From the NCBI RefSeq assembly GCF_004348345.1, contig NZ_SMJZ01000005.1, forward strand, positions 1 through 64,000: a stretch of DNA of 64,000 nt, in the 5' to 3' direction. The notes beneath the pieces are model-generated. The model had not been told where the DNA came from and ran no database searches. It saw only the letters and a program-made list of their open reading frames with translations. Shown here one piece after another: positions 39,917 to 52,660 of the stretch (positions are counted from its first letter, which is position 1; every line of letters starts with the position of its first letter). The stretch is from Nonomuraea longispora. Its GTDB lineage: Bacteria; Actinomycetota; Actinomycetes; Streptosporangiales; Streptosporangiaceae. Both the position numbers and the translations under genes were made by a program.

Positions 39917-41472
39917 TGACCTGTCCCCTTCTCAGCGATGGTGGAGGTGGGTACGCCCACGTTGGTCAGCGTCTGTTGCACTGACGGGTTGATCACATCG
40001 AGCAGCGGCTTGGGGAAGAGACCGAACCCGATGATCAGGGCGACCAGCGGAGCCAGCACCCAGATTTCGCGGGCGTTGACGTCCTTGAACGGCTTGACCG
40101 GCTCGGCGGTCGGGCCGTTCAGGGTCCGCTGCACCATCCACAGGATGTAGACGGCCGCCAGAATCACGGCCACCGCGGAGACGACCGCGGCCGCCGTCAG
40201 CGCTCCCGACCCGTGGGCCTGGCTCGAGTACGTGCCGATCATGACCATGAACTCGCTCACGAAGGACGACAGGCCCGGCAGCGAGAGCCCGGCCAGACCG
40301 GCGACGAGGAAGAAGCCCGCGAGCACCGGCGCGACCTTCTGCACGCCTCCGTAGTCGCCGATGAACGGCGAGCCGCGCCTGGCGATGAGGAACCCGGCGG
40401 CCAGGAACAGCGCGCCGGTGGCGAAGCCGTGGTTGACCATGTAGAGGGCCGCGCCGGACTGGGCGACCGACGACATGGCGAACACGCCCATGACGATGAA
40501 CCCGAAGTGCGAGATCGACGTGTACGCGATGAGCCGCTTCATGTCGGTCTGCCCGATCGCCACGATGGCGCCGTAGATGATGCTGATGACCGCCAGCACG
40601 ACGATCGGCACCGTGAACGCCTTGGCGGCGTCGGGGAACAGCTCCAGGCAGAAGCGGAGCATGCCGAACGTGCCGACCTTGTCCAGCACGCCGACCAGCA
40701 GCACGGCGGCCCCCGCGGGTGCCTGGGCGGCCGCGTCGGGCAGCCACGTGTGCACCGGCCACAGCGGCGCCTTGATCGCGAACGCGATGAAGAACCCGCC
40801 GAAGAGCCACTTCTGCATCGCCGGGTCCTGGATGGCGCCGACCAGTTCGGGGAACATGAACGTCTTGCTGCCCGCGACCACGTAGAGACCGATGACCGCG
40901 ACCAGCATGAGCAGGCCGCCGAACAGCGAGTACAGCAGGAACTTCACGGCCGCGTAGGACCGCTGGGCGCCGCCGTACGAGCCGATCATGAAGTACATCG
41001 GGATCAGCATGGCTTCGAAGAAGACGTAGAAGAGGAAGATGTCGGTCGCCGCGAAGACGCCGATCATCATCGTCTCCAGCACCAGCAGCAGCGAGAAGTA
41101 CGTCTTCACCGACCGCTTGGGCGTGATGAGCGTGCCGTCGGCGGTCTTGACGCCGTCGGCGTCGTGCCAGGAGGCCAGTACCACGATCGGCACCAGCACC
41201 ACCGACAGCGCGACCAGCACGAGCGCCACTCCGTCGACGCCGACCCCGAACTTCACGCCGAAACTCGGGATCCAGTCGTACTCGGCGACGAACTGGAAAC
41301 GGTCGCCGTCGGGCTTGAACCCGGCGGCCATGACGCCCGTCAGGACCAGCACCGCCAGCGAGACCAGCAACGTGACCTGCTTGGCCAGCTTGTCACTGCC
41401 CTTGGGAAGCAGGGCCACCACGATGGCGCCCAGCACGGGCACCGCCATGAGTATCGGAAGCCAGGGTGACAT
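39913..41472 (-). CDS. nuoM: NADH-quinone oxidoreductase subunit M
   Basis: 519 aa, starting [20 protein letters not shown]. Antiporter-like membrane subunit; FYVFFEAMLIPMYFMIG carries the conserved Glu of helix 5 and FAIKAPLWPVHTWLPDA the proton-channel Lys. ATG 41472 shares its A with the nuoL stop (TGATG). It forms the middle of the proton-pumping arm. Confidence 0.96.
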   Translation of the reverse strand: MSPWLPILMAVPVLGAIVVALLPKGSDKLAKQVTLLVSLAVLVLTGVMAAGFKPDGDRFQFVAEYDWIPSFGVKFGVGVDGVALVLVALSVVLVPIVVLASWHDADGVKTADGTLITPKRSVKTYFSLLLVLETMMIGVFAATDIFLFYVFFEAMLIPMYFMIGSYGGAQRSYAAVKFLLYSLFGGLLMLVAVIGLYVVAGSKTFMFPELVGAIQDPAMQKWLFGGFFIAFAIKAPLWPVHTWLPDAAAQAPAGAAVLLVGVLDKVGTFGMLRFCLELFPDAAKAFTVPIVVLAVISIIYGAIVAIGQTDMKRLIAYTSISHFGFIVMGVFAMSSVAQSGAALYMVNHGFATGALFLAAGFLIARRGSPFIGDYGGVQKVAPVLAGFFLVAGLAGLSLPGLSSFVSEFMVMIGTYSSQAHGSGALTAAAVVSAVAVILAAVYILWMVQRTLNGPTAEPVKPFKDVNAREIWVLAPLVALIIGFGLFPKPLLDVINPSVQQTLTNVGVPTSTIAEKGTGQ

Positions 41473-43373
41473 CAGATGTTCCCAACGAGGAGCAGGGCGC
41501 CGGTCAGCAGGGCGGCACCGATCAGGATGGACAGCGCGTACGTTCTGGCGAAGCCCGTCTGGATCCGCCGCAGGCGCCCGGAGCTGCCGCCGATGCCCGC
41601 CGCCAGACCGTTGACGATCCCGTCGATGCCGCGGTTGTCGAAGTACACCGCGAGGCGGGTCAGCCACTGGCCGGGACGCATGAAGAGCGACTCGTTGAGC
41701 GCGTCACCGTACAGGTCGCGCCGGGCGAACGTGGTGAGGAAGGAGCCGCGCGGCTGCACGGACGGAACCTCGGCCCGGCCGTACCTCATCCACGCGAAGG
41801 CCGCGCCGACCGCGACGAGCGCCAGGGTCGCCAGGCCGGGGGTGCTGGTGAAGTGGAAGGCGGGCAGCTCTTCCGGCCGGCCGACCGCCGGGGCGAGGAA
41901 CAGCAGCAGCCGGTTGCTCAGGACGAGGTAGGCGCCCAGGCCGAGCGCGCCGAGCGACAGGATCATCAGCGGGATGGTCATGACGGACGGCGACTCGTGC
42001 GGGTGGGCGTCGTCGGCCCAGCGCTTCTGGCCGAAGAAGGTCATGAAGACCATCCGCGACATGTAGAAGCCGGTGATGCCCGCGCCGAGCACGGCCAGCC
42101 AGCCGAGGATCGGCTGGTGGTGCACCGCGGTCTCGATGATGCCGTCCTTGGTGAAGTAGCCGGACAGCAGCGGGAACCCGATGATCGCCAGGTAGCCGAT
42201 GAAGAACGTGGCGAAGGTGATGGGCATAAGCTTGCGCAGCCCACCGTACTTGCGCATGTCGACTTCGTCGTTCATGCCGTGCATGACCGAGCCGGCGCCG
42301 AGGAACAGGTCGGCCTTGAAGAAGCCGTGCGTGATCAGGTGGCCGATCGCGAAGGCGTAACCCGCCGGACCGAGGCCCGCGCCGAGCATCATGTAGCCGA
42401 TCTGCGACATCGTCGAGCCGGCCAGGCCCTTCTTGATGTCGTCCTTCGCGCAACCGATGATCGCGCCGGCGAGCAGCGTGGCCGCGCCGACGATGGCCAC
42501 GGCGAGCGCGGCCCCCGAGCCCTCGGGGAAGAAGAACGCCCCCGAACGCACCACGAGGTAGACCCCGGCGGTGACCATGGTCGCGGCGTGGATCAGGGCC
42601 GACACGGGAGTCGGGCCCTCCATGGCGTCGAGCAGCCAGGACTGCAGCGGCAGCTGCGCCGACTTGCCGCACGCGCCGAGGAGCAGCAGCAGCCCGATGG
42701 CGAGCGTGGTCGGGTTCTCGGACGTGATCGGCTGCAGCTCGCCGAAGGCGAGCGTGCCGAACGTGGTCCAGATGAGGAACATGCCGACCAGCAGGCCGAA
42801 GTCGCCGACGCGGTTGACGACGAACGCCTTCTTCGCCGCGACCGCCGCCGACGGCTTGAACTGCCAGAACCCGATCAGCAGGTACGAGGCCAGGCCCACG
42901 CCCTCCCAGCCGATGAACAGGCCCACGTAGTTGTCGGCCAGCACCAGCAGGAGCATCGCGGCCACGAACAGGTTCAGGTAGGCGAAGAACCTGCGCCGGT
43001 GCTCGTCATGCGACATGTAGCCGATCGAGTAGATGTGGATCAGCGAGCCCACACCGGTGATCAGGAGGGCGAAGCTGATCGACAGCGGGTCGATCAGCAG
43101 CCCCATGTCGACCATGCCCGGGATGAACTCGTAGAGGTGCACGGCCCGCCGGCGCTGCTCCTCCCCGAACCCGACCAGCTCGAAGAAGGCCAGCACCGCC
43201 ACGGCGAACGAGGCGAGGGACATGGCCACGCCCAGCAGATGGCCCCAGCGGTTCGTGAACCGGCCGAACACCAGCAGGACGAACGCCCCGACGAGCGGGA
43301 AGGCGATCATCAGCCAGGACAGTCCGATCACGCCGCCGGTGTGCTGGGCGATCTCAGCGATATGAGATTCCAC
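41472..43373 (-). CDS. nuoL: NADH-quinone oxidoreductase subunit L
   Basis: 633 aa, the distal antiporter-like subunit. [23 protein letters not shown] holds the conserved Glu and [15 protein letters not shown] the channel His/Lys region. The C-terminal extension forms the lateral helix that links the pumping subunits. It follows nuoK by 10 bp. Confidence 0.96.
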   Translation of the reverse strand: MESHIAEIAQHTGGVIGLSWLMIAFPLVGAFVLLVFGRFTNRWGHLLGVAMSLASFAVAVLAFFELVGFGEEQRRRAVHLYEFIPGMVDMGLLIDPLSISFALLITGVGSLIHIYSIGYMSHDEHRRRFFAYLNLFVAAMLLLVLADNYVGLFIGWEGVGLASYLLIGFWQFKPSAAVAAKKAFVVNRVGDFGLLVGMFLIWTTFGTLAFGELQPITSENPTTLAIGLLLLLGACGKSAQLPLQSWLLDAMEGPTPVSALIHAATMVTAGVYLVVRSGAFFFPEGSGAALAVAIVGAATLLAGAIIGCAKDDIKKGLAGSTMSQIGYMMLGAGLGPAGYAFAIGHLITHGFFKADLFLGAGSVMHGMNDEVDMRKYGGLRKLMPITFATFFIGYLAIIGFPLLSGYFTKDGIIETAVHHQPILGWLAVLGAGITGFYMSRMVFMTFFGQKRWADDAHPHESPSVMTIPLMILSLGALGLGAYLVLSNRLLLFLAPAVGRPEELPAFHFTSTPGLATLALVAVGAAFAWMRYGRAEVPSVQPRGSFLTTFARRDLYGDALNESLFMRPGQWLTRLAVYFDNRGIDGIVNGLAAGIGGSSGRLRRIQTGFARTYALSILIGAALLTGALLLVGNI

Positions 43374-43383
43374 CAGTCACCTC

Positions 43384-43680
43384 TTAGTACTTCAGCAGGT
43401 TGGCGTCGTCGACGGACGCGGACCTGCGGGTTCGGAAGATCGTCACGATGATGGCCAGGCCGACGACGACCTCGGCCGCGGCCACCACCATCACGAAGAA
43501 CGCGATGATCTGGCCTTCCAGGTTGCCGACCTGCCTGGAGAAGGTGACGAAGGCGAGGTTGCAGGCGTTGAGCATGAGCTCCACGCACATGAACACCACG
43601 ATCGCGTTGCGCCGGATGAGCACGCCCATCGCGCCGATGGCGAACAACAACCCCGAAAGGATCAGGTAGTGCGTGGTCAC
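43384..43680 (-). CDS. nuoK: NADH-quinone oxidoreductase subunit K
   Basis: 98 aa, three helices. [17 protein letters not shown] has the conserved Glu of the E-channel. GTG 43680 overlaps the nuoJ stop as GTGA, a coupling used repeatedly in this operon. Confidence 0.96.
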   Translation of the reverse strand: MTTHYLILSGLLFAIGAMGVLIRRNAIVVFMCVELMLNACNLAFVTFSRQVGNLEGQIIAFFVMVVAAAEVVVGLAIIVTIFRTRRSASVDDANLLKY

Positions 43681-44471
43681 TTGGTCACCCCGTTGCTCTC
43701 TTCGGCGTCGCTGTCCGCGCCGTCGTCGTCGGCCCGGTGCCTGATGGCCGCGGCGAGCTTGGGGTCCTCGGGCATGCGGCCGTGCTCGACGTCGTAGCGC
43801 GCGATGTAGCGGTTGACCGAGGACTCCGCGACCGACCCGTCCGGCAGCAGCGCCGGCATGTCGATGGCGTTGTTCCTGGCGTACGTGCCGGGACCGGGCA
43901 GCGGCGACGGGTGGTCGCCGAGGAACCGGGCGCGGGACAGGTCCTTCTGCGTGGGCCTGTCGGTGAGTCGTTCGCGGTGCGCCAGCACCATCGCGCCGAG
44001 CGCGGCGGTGATCAGCAGCGCCGAGGTGATCTCGAACGCGAAGACGTACTTCGTGAACAGCAGCAGCGCGATGGAGCGGATGTAGCCGCCCTGCGCGGTG
44101 GCCTGCGCGAGCCCCGCCTCGTCGGCGAAGACCGCGTTGCCGATGGCGAGCGCGATCAGCGACACGAAGCCGAGCGCCGCGATGACGGCCCAGAACCGCT
44201 GGCCCTTGAGCGTCTCGACGAAGGAGTCCGACGAGTCCACGCCGACGAGCATGAGCACGAACAGGAACAGCATCATGATCGCGCCGGTGTAGACGATGAT
44301 CTGCACCACGGCCAGGAAGGGCGCGTCCTGCACGGCGTACAGGACGGCCAGGCTGAGCATCACGGTGCCGAGCATCAGCGCGGAGTACACGGCCTTCCTG
44401 TTGAAGACCATGCCGAGCGCGGCGCCGACGGAGACGACGGCGAGCACCCAGAAAGTGATGGTCTCACCCAT
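43677..44471 (-). CDS. nuoJ: NADH-quinone oxidoreductase subunit J
   Basis: 264 aa. Five helices in the N-terminal ~180 residues, with [17 protein letters not shown] typical of the pi-bulge helix of NuoJ. The C-terminal ~85-residue hydrophilic tail ([20 protein letters not shown] onward, ending in an acidic run) is an actinobacterial extension. Overlaps the nuoI stop by 8 bp. Confidence 0.95.
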   Translation of the reverse strand: MGETITFWVLAVVSVGAALGMVFNRKAVYSALMLGTVMLSLAVLYAVQDAPFLAVVQIIVYTGAIMMLFLFVLMLVGVDSSDSFVETLKGQRFWAVIAALGFVSLIALAIGNAVFADEAGLAQATAQGGYIRSIALLLFTKYVFAFEITSALLITAALGAMVLAHRERLTDRPTQKDLSRARFLGDHPSPLPGPGTYARNNAIDMPALLPDGSVAESSVNRYIARYDVEHGRMPEDPKLAAAIRHRADDDGADSDAEESNGVTK

Positions 44472-44979
44472 TGGTCCGTCCCAGGCGGTAGTAGTCCTCT
44501 TCGGTCTCGCCGAGCCGCATCGGGTGCGGAGGCTGCTCCATGCCCTGGGTCAGCGGCGCGAGCAGCATCTCCTTGGTGTAGATGAGGCTTTCGCGGTCGC
44601 TGTCGGCGAGCTCGTACTCGTTCGTCATGGTGAGCGCGCGGGTCGGGCAGGCCTCGATGCACAGCCCGCACAGGATGCACCGCAGATAGTTGATCTGGTA
44701 CGTGCGCCCGTAACGCTCGCCCGGCGAGTAGCGCTCCTCCTCGGTGTTGTCCGCGCCCTCGACGTAGATCGCGTCGGCCGGGCACGCCCAGGCGCACAAC
44801 TCGCACCCGACGCACTTCTCCAGCCCGTCAGGCCAGCGGTTGAGCTGGTGACGCCCGTGGAAGCGCGGGGCCGTGGGCCTCTTCTCCTCCGGGTAGTTCG
44901 TAGTGACGGGCTTTTTGAACATCGTATGGAAGGTGACCCCGAAGCCCTTGACGGGGTTCAGCCAGTCAGTTAGTCCCAC
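44464..44979 (-). CDS. nuoI: NADH-quinone oxidoreductase subunit I
   Basis: 171 aa ferredoxin-type subunit. [12 protein letters not shown] and [12 protein letters not shown] bind the two [4Fe-4S] clusters N6a and N6b, which pass electrons to NuoB. GTG 44979 is chosen because AAGGAG lies seven bases upstream; it overlaps the nuoH stop by 14 bp. Confidence 0.96.
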   Translation of the reverse strand: MGLTDWLNPVKGFGVTFHTMFKKPVTTNYPEEKRPTAPRFHGRHQLNRWPDGLEKCVGCELCAWACPADAIYVEGADNTEEERYSPGERYGRTYQINYLRCILCGLCIEACPTRALTMTNEYELADSDRESLIYTKEMLLAPLTQGMEQPPHPMRLGETEEDYYRLGRTNG

Positions 44980-46267
44980 TGGGAATCTCCTTGTGCTGCA
45001 CCCCGTGGTAGTGCGGCAGATCAAGCGGCGGCACCGGGAAGCCGCCCGCCACCGGCTCCTTGGACAGTTCCTCGAACTCGGCCTCCACCTGCGCCTTCCT
45101 GGCCTCCTTGCGCCGCTGGTTGACGGTGTCGAACCGCATCCAGATGGCCAGCGCCCCGACCACGATCACCGCGCCCAGGCCGATGCCGATCATCCTGTCG
45201 CCCTCGTTGATCACGACGTTGCGCACCGCCGCCACCAGCAGGATCCACGCCAGGTTGACCGGGATCAGCACCTTCCAGCCCAACGCCATCAGCTGGTCGT
45301 AACGCACCCGAGGCAACGAGGCGCGCACCCACACGATGAAGCAGAAGGTCAGCACGAACTTGATGAAGAACCAGAGCACCGGCAGCCAGCCGACGTTCGC
45401 GCCGTCCCACAACGAGATCGGCCACGGCGCCCGCCAGCCGCCCAGGAACAACGTCACCGCGATGGCCGAGGCGGTGAACGTGTGCAGGTATTCGCCCATC
45501 ATGATCAGGGCGAACTTCAGCGACGAGGAATACTCGGTCTGGAACCCGCCGACCAGCTCGCCCTCACCCTCGGGCAGGTCGAACGGGATGCGCGCCGCCT
45601 CGCCGAACATGCACACCACGTAGATCAGGAACGACGGGATGAGCAGCACGGCGAACCACGTGTCCCCCTGCGCCTTGACGATCTCGGAGGTGGACAGCGT
45701 GCCCGCGAACAGGAAGATCGCCACGAACGACAACCCCATCGCGATCTCGTACGAAACCACCTGGGCCGCCGACCGCAGCCCGCCCAGCAGCGCGTACGGC
45801 GAGCGCGACGACCATCCCGCCAGCACCACGCCGTAGACCGAGACCGCGCCCATGGCCAGCATGAACAGCACCGCCACCGGCAGGTCGACCAGCTGCAGCG
45901 GCGTCTGCACACCGAACAGGTTGACCATCGGCGCGAACGGCACGATCGAGAAGGCCAGGAACGCCGGCACCACCATGATGACCGGCGCCAGCAGGTAGAG
46001 GACCTTGTCCACGGTCCGCGGGAAGATGTCCTCCTTCAGACCCATCTTCAGGCCGTCGGCCACGGACTGCAGCAGACCGAACTTGCCGGCCCGGTTGGGG
46101 CCGTAGCGGTGCTGCATCCGCGAGATCAGCTTGCGCTCGAACCAGACGCCGAACAGGATGCCCAGCATCAGGAAGAGGAAGAGCATCACGGCCTTGATGA
46201 TGGTGATCCACAGCGGGTCCTTGCCGAAGTCGGCAAGGGTGGGATCGGCCGCGAGAAGGTGCATCAT
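44966..46267 (-). CDS. nuoH: NADH-quinone oxidoreductase subunit H
   Basis: 433 aa, eight-helix quinone-site subunit. [18 protein letters not shown] and [20 protein letters not shown] are diagnostic; the latter holds the conserved Glu cluster of the E-channel. The C-terminus has an extra ~45-residue tail after the last helix. ATG 46267 overlaps the nuoG stop (ATGA). Confidence 0.96.
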   Translation of the reverse strand: MMHLLAADPTLADFGKDPLWITIIKAVMLFLFLMLGILFGVWFERKLISRMQHRYGPNRAGKFGLLQSVADGLKMGLKEDIFPRTVDKVLYLLAPVIMVVPAFLAFSIVPFAPMVNLFGVQTPLQLVDLPVAVLFMLAMGAVSVYGVVLAGWSSRSPYALLGGLRSAAQVVSYEIAMGLSFVAIFLFAGTLSTSEIVKAQGDTWFAVLLIPSFLIYVVCMFGEAARIPFDLPEGEGELVGGFQTEYSSSLKFALIMMGEYLHTFTASAIAVTLFLGGWRAPWPISLWDGANVGWLPVLWFFIKFVLTFCFIVWVRASLPRVRYDQLMALGWKVLIPVNLAWILLVAAVRNVVINEGDRMIGIGLGAVIVVGALAIWMRFDTVNQRRKEARKAQVEAEFEELSKEPVAGGFPVPPLDLPHYHGVQHKEIPSGTN

Positions 46268-48651
46268 GAGGCGCTCCCGATCGTGACGATGTCGCCGGCC
46301 ACCGCGCGCAGGTCACGTGTGACCGAGCAGCCGCCGGAGTTGGCCGGCACCCAGACCACGCGGTCCGGCAGGTCGGCGACGCGCACCGGCAGCGTGACGG
46401 TGTCGGCCTCCGGGCCGCCGACGACGAGCTTGTCGCCGTCGACGACGCCGATCTCGGCGGCGGTGACCGCGGAGACCAGCGCCTCGGCCTCGCGGGCGGT
46501 GCCCGCCAGGTAGGGCTCGCCGTCCTGCAGCCTGCCGTCGTCGAGCAGCAGGTGCCAGGTGGCCAGCAGGGCCTCGCCGGCCGCCGGGGCGACCTGGGCG
46601 CGGGTGGCGGTGTGCGGGGCGGTGACGCGGCTGCCGCGCCAGGCGCCCATGCCCGACAGCTCCCGCCGCACGGCCTTGGCGTCGGGCAGGCCGAGGTGCA
46701 CGTCCATCCGGTCGGCCAGGTTGCCGATCACCGCGATGTCGGACTGCAGGCCGGGCACCTTGAGCGGCGCCTCGAACGAGCGGCCCCTGCCCTCCCAGTC
46801 GACGAACGTGCCGCCCTTCTCCTGGACGGCGGCGACGGGCAGCACCACGTCGGCGCGGTCGGTGACGGCGCTCGCGCGGATCTCCAGGCTGACGATGAAC
46901 GGCGTACGTTCGAGCGCGTCGAGCGCCGCCGCCGGGTCGGCCAGGTCGTAGGGGTCGACGCCGCCGACGACCAGCGCGTCCAGTTCGCCGTCGCGGGCGG
47001 CGGCGAGGATGCCGGCGGTGTCGCGGCCCGGCGTGGCGGGCACCGAGGCCACGTTCCACGCCCTGGCCACCTCGGCCCTCGCGGTCTCGTCGTCGACCGG
47101 GCGGCCGATCGGCAGCAGGTTGGGCAGCGCGCCGGCCTCGACCGCGCCGCGCTCACCGGCCCTGCGCGGCACCCAGGCCAGCCGGGCGTCGGAGACGTTG
47201 GCGAGCCTGATCAGGGCGGAGAACGCGCCCGGCACGGTGGCCAGGCGCTCGCCAGCGAGCACGATCGTGCCCTCGGCCAGCGTGCCGAGCAGGTCCCCGA
47301 CGGCGTCGGCCTCGGCGCCCGGAGCGGTGCGGATCAGCGTGCCGCCCATCTTGGCCAGGCCGGGCGTCGCGAACGGCGCGATGGCGGTGACCTTGAGCCC
47401 CTTCTTCATCCACGCCTTGCGCAGGCGCAGGAAGACGATCGGCGACTCCTCCTCGGGCTCGAACCCGACGAGCAGCACGTGCGGGGCGCTCTCGAGGTCG
47501 GCGTAGCTGATGTCGATGCCCTTGCCGGCCACCGCGTGCGCCAGGAACTGCGCCTCCTCGGCGGAGTGCGGCCTGGCGCGGAAGTCGACGTCGTTGCTGT
47601 TCAGGGCGATCCTGGCGAACTTGGCGTAGGCGTAGGCGTCCTCGACCGTGGCCCGGCCGCCGACGAGCACGCCGGCCTTGCCTCGGGCCTTCGCCAGGCC
47701 CTCCGCGGCCACCGACAGCGCCTCAGGCCACGAGGCGGGCACGAGCACGCCCTCCTCGTTGCGGACCAGCGGCGTCTTCAGCCGGTCGGGCTGCTGCGCG
47801 TACGCGAACGCCCAGCGGCCCTTGTCGCAGTTCCACTCCTCGTTCACCTGCGGGTCGTTGCCCGCCAGGCGGCGGGTGACCCGGCCGCGCCGGTGGTCGG
47901 TGCGCATGCCGCAGCCGGAGGCGCAGTGCTCGCACGCGCTCGGCGTGGACACCAGGTCGAACGGGCGGGCCCTGAACCGGTAGGCGGCACCGGTCAGCGC
48001 GCCCACCGGGCAGATCTGCACCGTGTTGCCGGAGAAGTAGGAGTTGAACGGCTTACCGTCGGCCGTACGCACCTGCTCCTTGGCGCCGCGCTCGAAGAAC
48101 TCGATGAGCGGGTCTCCGGCGATCTGGTCGGAGAAGCGGATGCAGCGCGCGCACTGCACGCAGCGCTCGCGGTCGAGCAGCACCTGCGTCGACAGCGGCA
48201 GCGGCTTGGGGAAGGTACGCTTCTGCTCCTGGAACCGGGACTCGCCGCGGCCGTTGGACATGGCCTGGTTCTGCAGCGGACACTCGCCGCCCTTGTCACA
48301 GACCGGGCAGTCGAGCGGGTGGTTCAGCAGCAGGAACTCCATGGCCGCGCGCTGCGCCTTCTCGGCGACCGGCGAGGTGAGCTGCGTCTGCACCACCATG
48401 CCCTCGGCGACCTCGATCGCGCACGACGGCTGCGGCTTGGGAAAACCGCGGCCGTTGCCAGCGTCGGGGATGTCGACCAGGCACTGCCGGCAGTTGGCCG
48501 CCGGGTCGAGCAGCGGATGGTCGCAGAACCGCGGGATCTGGATGCCCAGCAGCTCGGCGGCCCTGATGATCAGAGTGCCCTTGGGGACACTGACCTGGAA
48601 CCCGTCGATGGTCAGGGTCACCAGGTTCGTTTCGGTCTCTACGACGGTCAC
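46264..48651 (-). CDS. nuoG: NADH-quinone oxidoreductase subunit G
   Basis: 795 aa. The N-terminal [2Fe-2S] site is [15 protein letters not shown], then [13 protein letters not shown] with an upstream His, [10 protein letters not shown] and the molybdopterin-oxidoreductase-like domain. [10 protein letters not shown] with a later Cys ([11 protein letters not shown]) indicates that the optional N7 cluster is present. GTG 48651 overlaps the nuoF stop as GTGA. Confidence 0.96.
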   Translation of the reverse strand: MTVVETETNLVTLTIDGFQVSVPKGTLIIRAAELLGIQIPRFCDHPLLDPAANCRQCLVDIPDAGNGRGFPKPQPSCAIEVAEGMVVQTQLTSPVAEKAQRAAMEFLLLNHPLDCPVCDKGGECPLQNQAMSNGRGESRFQEQKRTFPKPLPLSTQVLLDRERCVQCARCIRFSDQIAGDPLIEFFERGAKEQVRTADGKPFNSYFSGNTVQICPVGALTGAAYRFRARPFDLVSTPSACEHCASGCGMRTDHRRGRVTRRLAGNDPQVNEEWNCDKGRWAFAYAQQPDRLKTPLVRNEEGVLVPASWPEALSVAAEGLAKARGKAGVLVGGRATVEDAYAYAKFARIALNSNDVDFRARPHSAEEAQFLAHAVAGKGIDISYADLESAPHVLLVGFEPEEESPIVFLRLRKAWMKKGLKVTAIAPFATPGLAKMGGTLIRTAPGAEADAVGDLLGTLAEGTIVLAGERLATVPGAFSALIRLANVSDARLAWVPRRAGERGAVEAGALPNLLPIGRPVDDETARAEVARAWNVASVPATPGRDTAGILAAARDGELDALVVGGVDPYDLADPAAALDALERTPFIVSLEIRASAVTDRADVVLPVAAVQEKGGTFVDWEGRGRSFEAPLKVPGLQSDIAVIGNLADRMDVHLGLPDAKAVRRELSGMGAWRGSRVTAPHTATRAQVAPAAGEALLATWHLLLDDGRLQDGEPYLAGTAREAEALVSAVTAAEIGVVDGDKLVVGGPEADTVTLPVRVADLPDRVVWVPANSGGCSVTRDLRAVAGDIVTIGSAS

Positions 48652-49937
48652 TGCTCACCCCAGAGAGTGGACTTCTTCGGGTCGAACGGGCAGCCGCCGA
48701 TCTCGAAGTGCTTGAGGTACTCATCGCGGAAGTACTTCACCGAGGAGTGGATCGGGCTGGTGGCGCCGTCGCCCAGCGCGCAGAACGACCGGCCCAGGAT
48801 GTTGTCCGCGATGTCGGTGATCGTGGCCAGGTCGTCCTCGGTGCCCTGCCCCGCCTCCAGGCGCTTGAGCACCTGCTTGAGCCAGTAGGTGCCCTCGCGG
48901 CACGGCGTGCACTTGCCGCACGACTCGTGGGCGTAGAACTCCGTCCAGCGCAGCACCGTACGGACCACGCAGGTGGTCTCGTCGAAGATCTGCAGGGCGC
49001 GGGTGCCGAGCATCGAGCCCTTGGCACCGACCGCCTCGAAGTCGAGCGGCACGTCGAGGTGCTCGTCGGTGAAGATCGGCGTGGAGGAGCCGCCCGGGGT
49101 CCAGAACTTGATCCGGTGCCCGGCGCGGATGCCGCCCGCCATGCTGAGGAGCTCGCGCAGCGTGATGCCGAGCGGCGCTTCGTACTGGCCGGGCCGGGTG
49201 ACGTGGCCGCTCAGCGAGAAGATGCCGAAGCCCTTGGACTTCTCGGTGCCCATCCCGGCGAACCAGTCGGCGCCGTTGCCGATGATCGAGGGAACACTGG
49301 CGATGGACTCCACGTTGTTCACCACAGTGGGCGAGGCGTACAGGCCCGCCACGGCCGGGAACGGAGGCTTGAGCCGCGGTTGACCCCTGTAGCCTTCGAG
49401 CGAGTCGAGCAGCGCCGTCTCCTCGCCGCAGATGTAGGCGCCCGCGCCGCTGTGCACGACCAGCTCCAGGTCATAGCCGGAGCCGAGGATGTCGGCGCCG
49501 AGATAGCCCTTCTCGTACGCCTCCCGCACGGCCGCCTGCACCCGCCTGATCACGTGCAGCACCTCGCCGCGCACATAGATGAAGGCGTGGTTGGCCCGGA
49601 TCGCGTACGACGTGATGATGACGCCCTCGATCAGCGCGTGCGGGTTGGCCATCATCAGCGGGATGTCCTTGCAGGTGCCCGGCTCCGACTCGTCGGCGTT
49701 GACGACGAGATAGTGCGGCTTGCCGTCGCCCTGCGGGATGAACCCCCACTTCATGCCGGTCGGGAAGCCGGCGCCGCCGCGGCCGCGCAACCCGGAGTCC
49801 TTGACGGCCTGGATGACGGCGTCGGGCTCCATGCCCAGCGCCTTCCTGGCCGCCTCATACTCGCCGTAGCCGTCGAGGGTGAAGGAGTCGGGCCTGTCCC
49901 ACTTCGCTGTGAGGACCGGGGTGAGAGTGACGCTCAT
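48648..49937 (-). CDS. nuoF: NADH-quinone oxidoreductase subunit F
   Basis: 429 aa NADH- and FMN-binding subunit. [16 protein letters not shown] is the nucleotide/FMN loop, [15 protein letters not shown] the second, and [13 protein letters not shown] with a following Cys binds the N3 [4Fe-4S] cluster. It oxidises NADH and passes electrons via NuoE/NuoG. ATG 49937 overlaps the nuoE stop. Confidence 0.97.
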   Translation of the reverse strand: MSVTLTPVLTAKWDRPDSFTLDGYGEYEAARKALGMEPDAVIQAVKDSGLRGRGGAGFPTGMKWGFIPQGDGKPHYLVVNADESEPGTCKDIPLMMANPHALIEGVIITSYAIRANHAFIYVRGEVLHVIRRVQAAVREAYEKGYLGADILGSGYDLELVVHSGAGAYICGEETALLDSLEGYRGQPRLKPPFPAVAGLYASPTVVNNVESIASVPSIIGNGADWFAGMGTEKSKGFGIFSLSGHVTRPGQYEAPLGITLRELLSMAGGIRAGHRIKFWTPGGSSTPIFTDEHLDVPLDFEAVGAKGSMLGTRALQIFDETTCVVRTVLRWTEFYAHESCGKCTPCREGTYWLKQVLKRLEAGQGTEDDLATITDIADNILGRSFCALGDGATSPIHSSVKYFRDEYLKHFEIGGCPFDPKKSTLWGEQ

Positions 49938-50590
49938 GCCTCAGGGGCCTTCCATCCGTTGGCCTTGGCGACCTTCAGTCCCTCCAGTGAGGGTCCCGCG
50001 GCCGAGGGGCCGTCGCCGGCCAGGCCGTCGGGCAGGCCCGCGAGCACGCGCGAGGCCTCCTTGAAGGTGCACAGCCTCTTCGGGCCGCGGGTCGGGCGCA
50101 CGTCCTTGCCGTCGCGCAGGTCGTCGACGAGCTGCTTGGCCGACTCGGGCGTCTGGTTGTCGAAGAACTCCCAGTTGACCATCATGACGGGGGCGAAGTC
50201 GCAGGCCGCGTTGCACTCCAGGCGCTCCAGCGAGACCCTGCCGTCGGGGGTCGCCTCGTCGTGGCCGACGCCGACGTGCTCCGACAGCTCCTCCCAGATC
50301 TGGTCGCCGCCCATGACCGCGCACAGCGCGTTGATGCAGACCCCGACGTGATAGTCGCCGACCGGCCCGCGCTTGTACATGGTGTAGAAGGTGGCGACGC
50401 CGGTGACCTCGGCCTTGCTGATGCCGAGCATCTCGGCACAGAACTCCTGCCCGTGGTCGGAGACGTAGCCGTCCTCCGACTGCACGAGGTGGAGCAGCGG
50501 CAGCAGCGCCGACCGGGTCTTCGGGTAGCGCCCGATGATCTCCTTGGCGTCCCGTTCGAGACGCTCCCGGACATCCGGTGCATAAGTCAC
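49934..50590 (-). CDS. nuoE: NADH-quinone oxidoreductase subunit E
   Basis: 218 aa thioredoxin-like subunit. The [2Fe-2S] N1a ligands are in VCINALC and [25 protein letters not shown] is the family signature. GTG 50590 overlaps the nuoD stop as GTGA. The C-terminal ~40 residues, rich in Gly/Ala, are longer than in many homologues. Confidence 0.96.
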   Translation of the reverse strand: MTYAPDVRERLERDAKEIIGRYPKTRSALLPLLHLVQSEDGYVSDHGQEFCAEMLGISKAEVTGVATFYTMYKRGPVGDYHVGVCINALCAVMGGDQIWEELSEHVGVGHDEATPDGRVSLERLECNAACDFAPVMMVNWEFFDNQTPESAKQLVDDLRDGKDVRPTRGPKRLCTFKEASRVLAGLPDGLAGDGPSAAGPSLEGLKVAKANGWKAPEA

Positions 50591-51912
50591 CGGTCCACAC
50601 CTCCCATGACGGGGTCGATAGATGCCACCGCGGCGATCACGTCGGCGACCTGGCCGCCCTCGGCCATCGCGGGGAAACTCTGCAGGTTGCAGAAGGACGG
50701 CTCGCGGAAGTGCACGCGGTAGGGGCGGGTGCCGCCGTCGCTGACCACGTGCGCGCCGAGCTCGCCCTTGGGCGACTCGATGCTCACGTACGCCTGCCCC
50801 GCCGGCACCCTGAAGCCCTCGGTCACCAGCTTGAAGTGGTGGATGAGGGCCTCCATCGAGGAGCCCATGATGTGGGCGATGTGGTCGGGCGAGTTGCCGA
50901 ACCCGTCGGGGCCGAGCGCGAGCTGCGCGGGCCAGCCGATCTTCTTGTCCTCGATCATCACCGGGTCGCCCTTGAGCGGCCCCGCGATGCGGTCGAGCGC
51001 CTGCTCGACGAGCTTGAGGGACTCTTCCATCTCGCTCATCCTGACGAGGTAGCGCGAGTAGACGTCGCAACCCCGCTCGGTGGGGACGTCGAACTCGTAC
51101 GTCTCGTAGCCGCAGTAGGGCTGCGACTTGCGCAGGTCCCACGGCAGGCCCGCGGCGCGCAGGATCGGGCCGGTGATGCCCAGCGCCATGCAGCCGGTCA
51201 GGTCGAGGTAGGCGACGTCCTGGGTGCGGCGCAGGTAGACCGGGTTCTCGTCGAGGAGCTTGCGGATGCCCTTGATCCGCTTGGGCATCTCCTTGAGGAA
51301 CTCGCCGACCTTGTCGACAGCGCCCGCCGGCAGGTCGACGCTCACGCCGCCCGGCCTGATGTAGGCGTGGTTCATGCGCAGGCCGGTGATGTACTCGAAC
51401 AGGTCCATGACCATCTCGCGGTCACGGTAGCCGAACAGGAACGGCGTGGTCGCGCCCAGTTCCATCCCGAACGTGCCCATGGCCACCAGGTGCGAGGCGA
51501 TGCGGTTGAGCTCCATCATCATCACGCGGATGGCCTGCGCCCGGTCAGGGATGCGGTCCTCGACGCCGAGCAGCCTCTCCACGCCCATGCTGTAGGCGGT
51601 CTCGTTGAAGATCGGCGAGAGGTAGTCCATGCGGGTCACGAACGTGGTGCCCTGCGTCCACGTCCGGTATTCCATGTTCTTCTCGATGCCGGTGTGCAGG
51701 TAGCCGATGACGCCGCGCGCCTCGGTGACCGTCTCACCGTCGAGGGTCAGCACCAGCCGCAGCACGCCGTGCGTGGACGGGTGCTGCGGGCCCATGTTGA
51801 CGACCAGGCGCTCGTCCTGCGACTCGCGCACGCCGGACACGACCTGGTCCCAGTCGGCCCCGGTGACCGAGTAGACCTTGCCCTCGGTCGCCTCGTCATA
51901 AGCCGTGCTCAC
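50587..51912 (-). CDS. nuoD: NADH-quinone oxidoreductase subunit D
   Basis: 441 aa, 49-kDa subunit lining the quinone cavity. [15 protein letters not shown] and [11 protein letters not shown] are diagnostic; the Tyr and His of the quinone site are in these motifs. GTG 51912 is preferred over an in-frame start 15 bp upstream because GGAGGA lies six bases before it. About 43 bp separate it from nuoC. Confidence 0.96.
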   Translation of the reverse strand: MSTAYDEATEGKVYSVTGADWDQVVSGVRESQDERLVVNMGPQHPSTHGVLRLVLTLDGETVTEARGVIGYLHTGIEKNMEYRTWTQGTTFVTRMDYLSPIFNETAYSMGVERLLGVEDRIPDRAQAIRVMMMELNRIASHLVAMGTFGMELGATTPFLFGYRDREMVMDLFEYITGLRMNHAYIRPGGVSVDLPAGAVDKVGEFLKEMPKRIKGIRKLLDENPVYLRRTQDVAYLDLTGCMALGITGPILRAAGLPWDLRKSQPYCGYETYEFDVPTERGCDVYSRYLVRMSEMEESLKLVEQALDRIAGPLKGDPVMIEDKKIGWPAQLALGPDGFGNSPDHIAHIMGSSMEALIHHFKLVTEGFRVPAGQAYVSIESPKGELGAHVVSDGGTRPYRVHFREPSFCNLQSFPAMAEGGQVADVIAAVASIDPVMGGVDR

Positions 51913-51955
51913 GAGTGTTCCTCCCACCGGTCGTCGCTCAGCTCGACACGCTCGC

Positions 51956-52660
51956 TCACGCGTACGACCTCCTCTGATCGGGCGAGGGGATGGTGGCGCC
52001 CCGGTATTCGACCGGGATGCCGCCCAGCGGGTAGTCCTTGCGCTGGGGGTGGCCGTCCCAGTCGTCCGGCATCATGATCCGGGTCAGGCCCGGATGGCCG
52101 TCGAAGACGATCCCGAAGAAGTCGTACGCCTCCCGCTCATGCCAGTCATGACCAGGGTAGATGCCCACCGTGGATGGAACGTGCGGGTCATCGTCGGGGC
52201 AGGCGGCCTCGAGGCGCACGCGCCTGTTGTAGGTGATCGAGCACAGGTGGATGACCGCGTGCAGCTCCTCACCCTTCAGGTGCGGGTAGTGCACGCCGGA
52301 CACGCCGAGCGACAGCTCGAACCGCAGCGCCGGGTCGTCGCGCAGCTTCCGGCACACCTCGACCAGGCGCTCGCGCTTGACGTGCAGGGTGAGCTCGCCG
52401 CGGTCGACGACGACCCGATCGATCGCGTCGTCGAGCGCGAGCGCGTCGACGATCTCGTCGAAGTAGCCGCCGTACGGGCGGGGCGTCGAGATCTGGGGCT
52501 GCCGGCGTACGACGAGGCCGCCGTAACCGGAGGTGTCGCCGGAGTCCTCGGCCCCGAACATGCCGTGCCTGGCGACAGGCGCCTCGGGCACCGCGGGAAC
52601 CGGCGCCTCGGGTGTCTGCCCGCTGTCCGGGCTTCCAGGGAGGTTGTCGGGCGAGGTCAC
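51956..52660 (-). CDS. nuoC: NADH-quinone oxidoreductase subunit C
   Basis: 234 aa, 30-kDa subunit. [19 protein letters not shown] followed by [21 protein letters not shown] is the family signature. An N-terminal Pro/Ala/Gly-rich tail of ~45 residues ([17 protein letters not shown]) is an actinobacterial extension. GTG 52660 overlaps the nuoB stop as GTGA. Confidence 0.96.
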   Translation of the reverse strand: MTSPDNLPGSPDSGQTPEAPVPAVPEAPVARHGMFGAEDSGDTSGYGGLVVRRQPQISTPRPYGGYFDEIVDALALDDAIDRVVVDRGELTLHVKRERLVEVCRKLRDDPALRFELSLGVSGVHYPHLKGEELHAVIHLCSITYNRRVRLEAACPDDDPHVPSTVGIYPGHDWHEREAYDFFGIVFDGHPGLTRIMMPDDWDGHPQRKDYPLGGIPVEYRGATIPSPDQRRSYA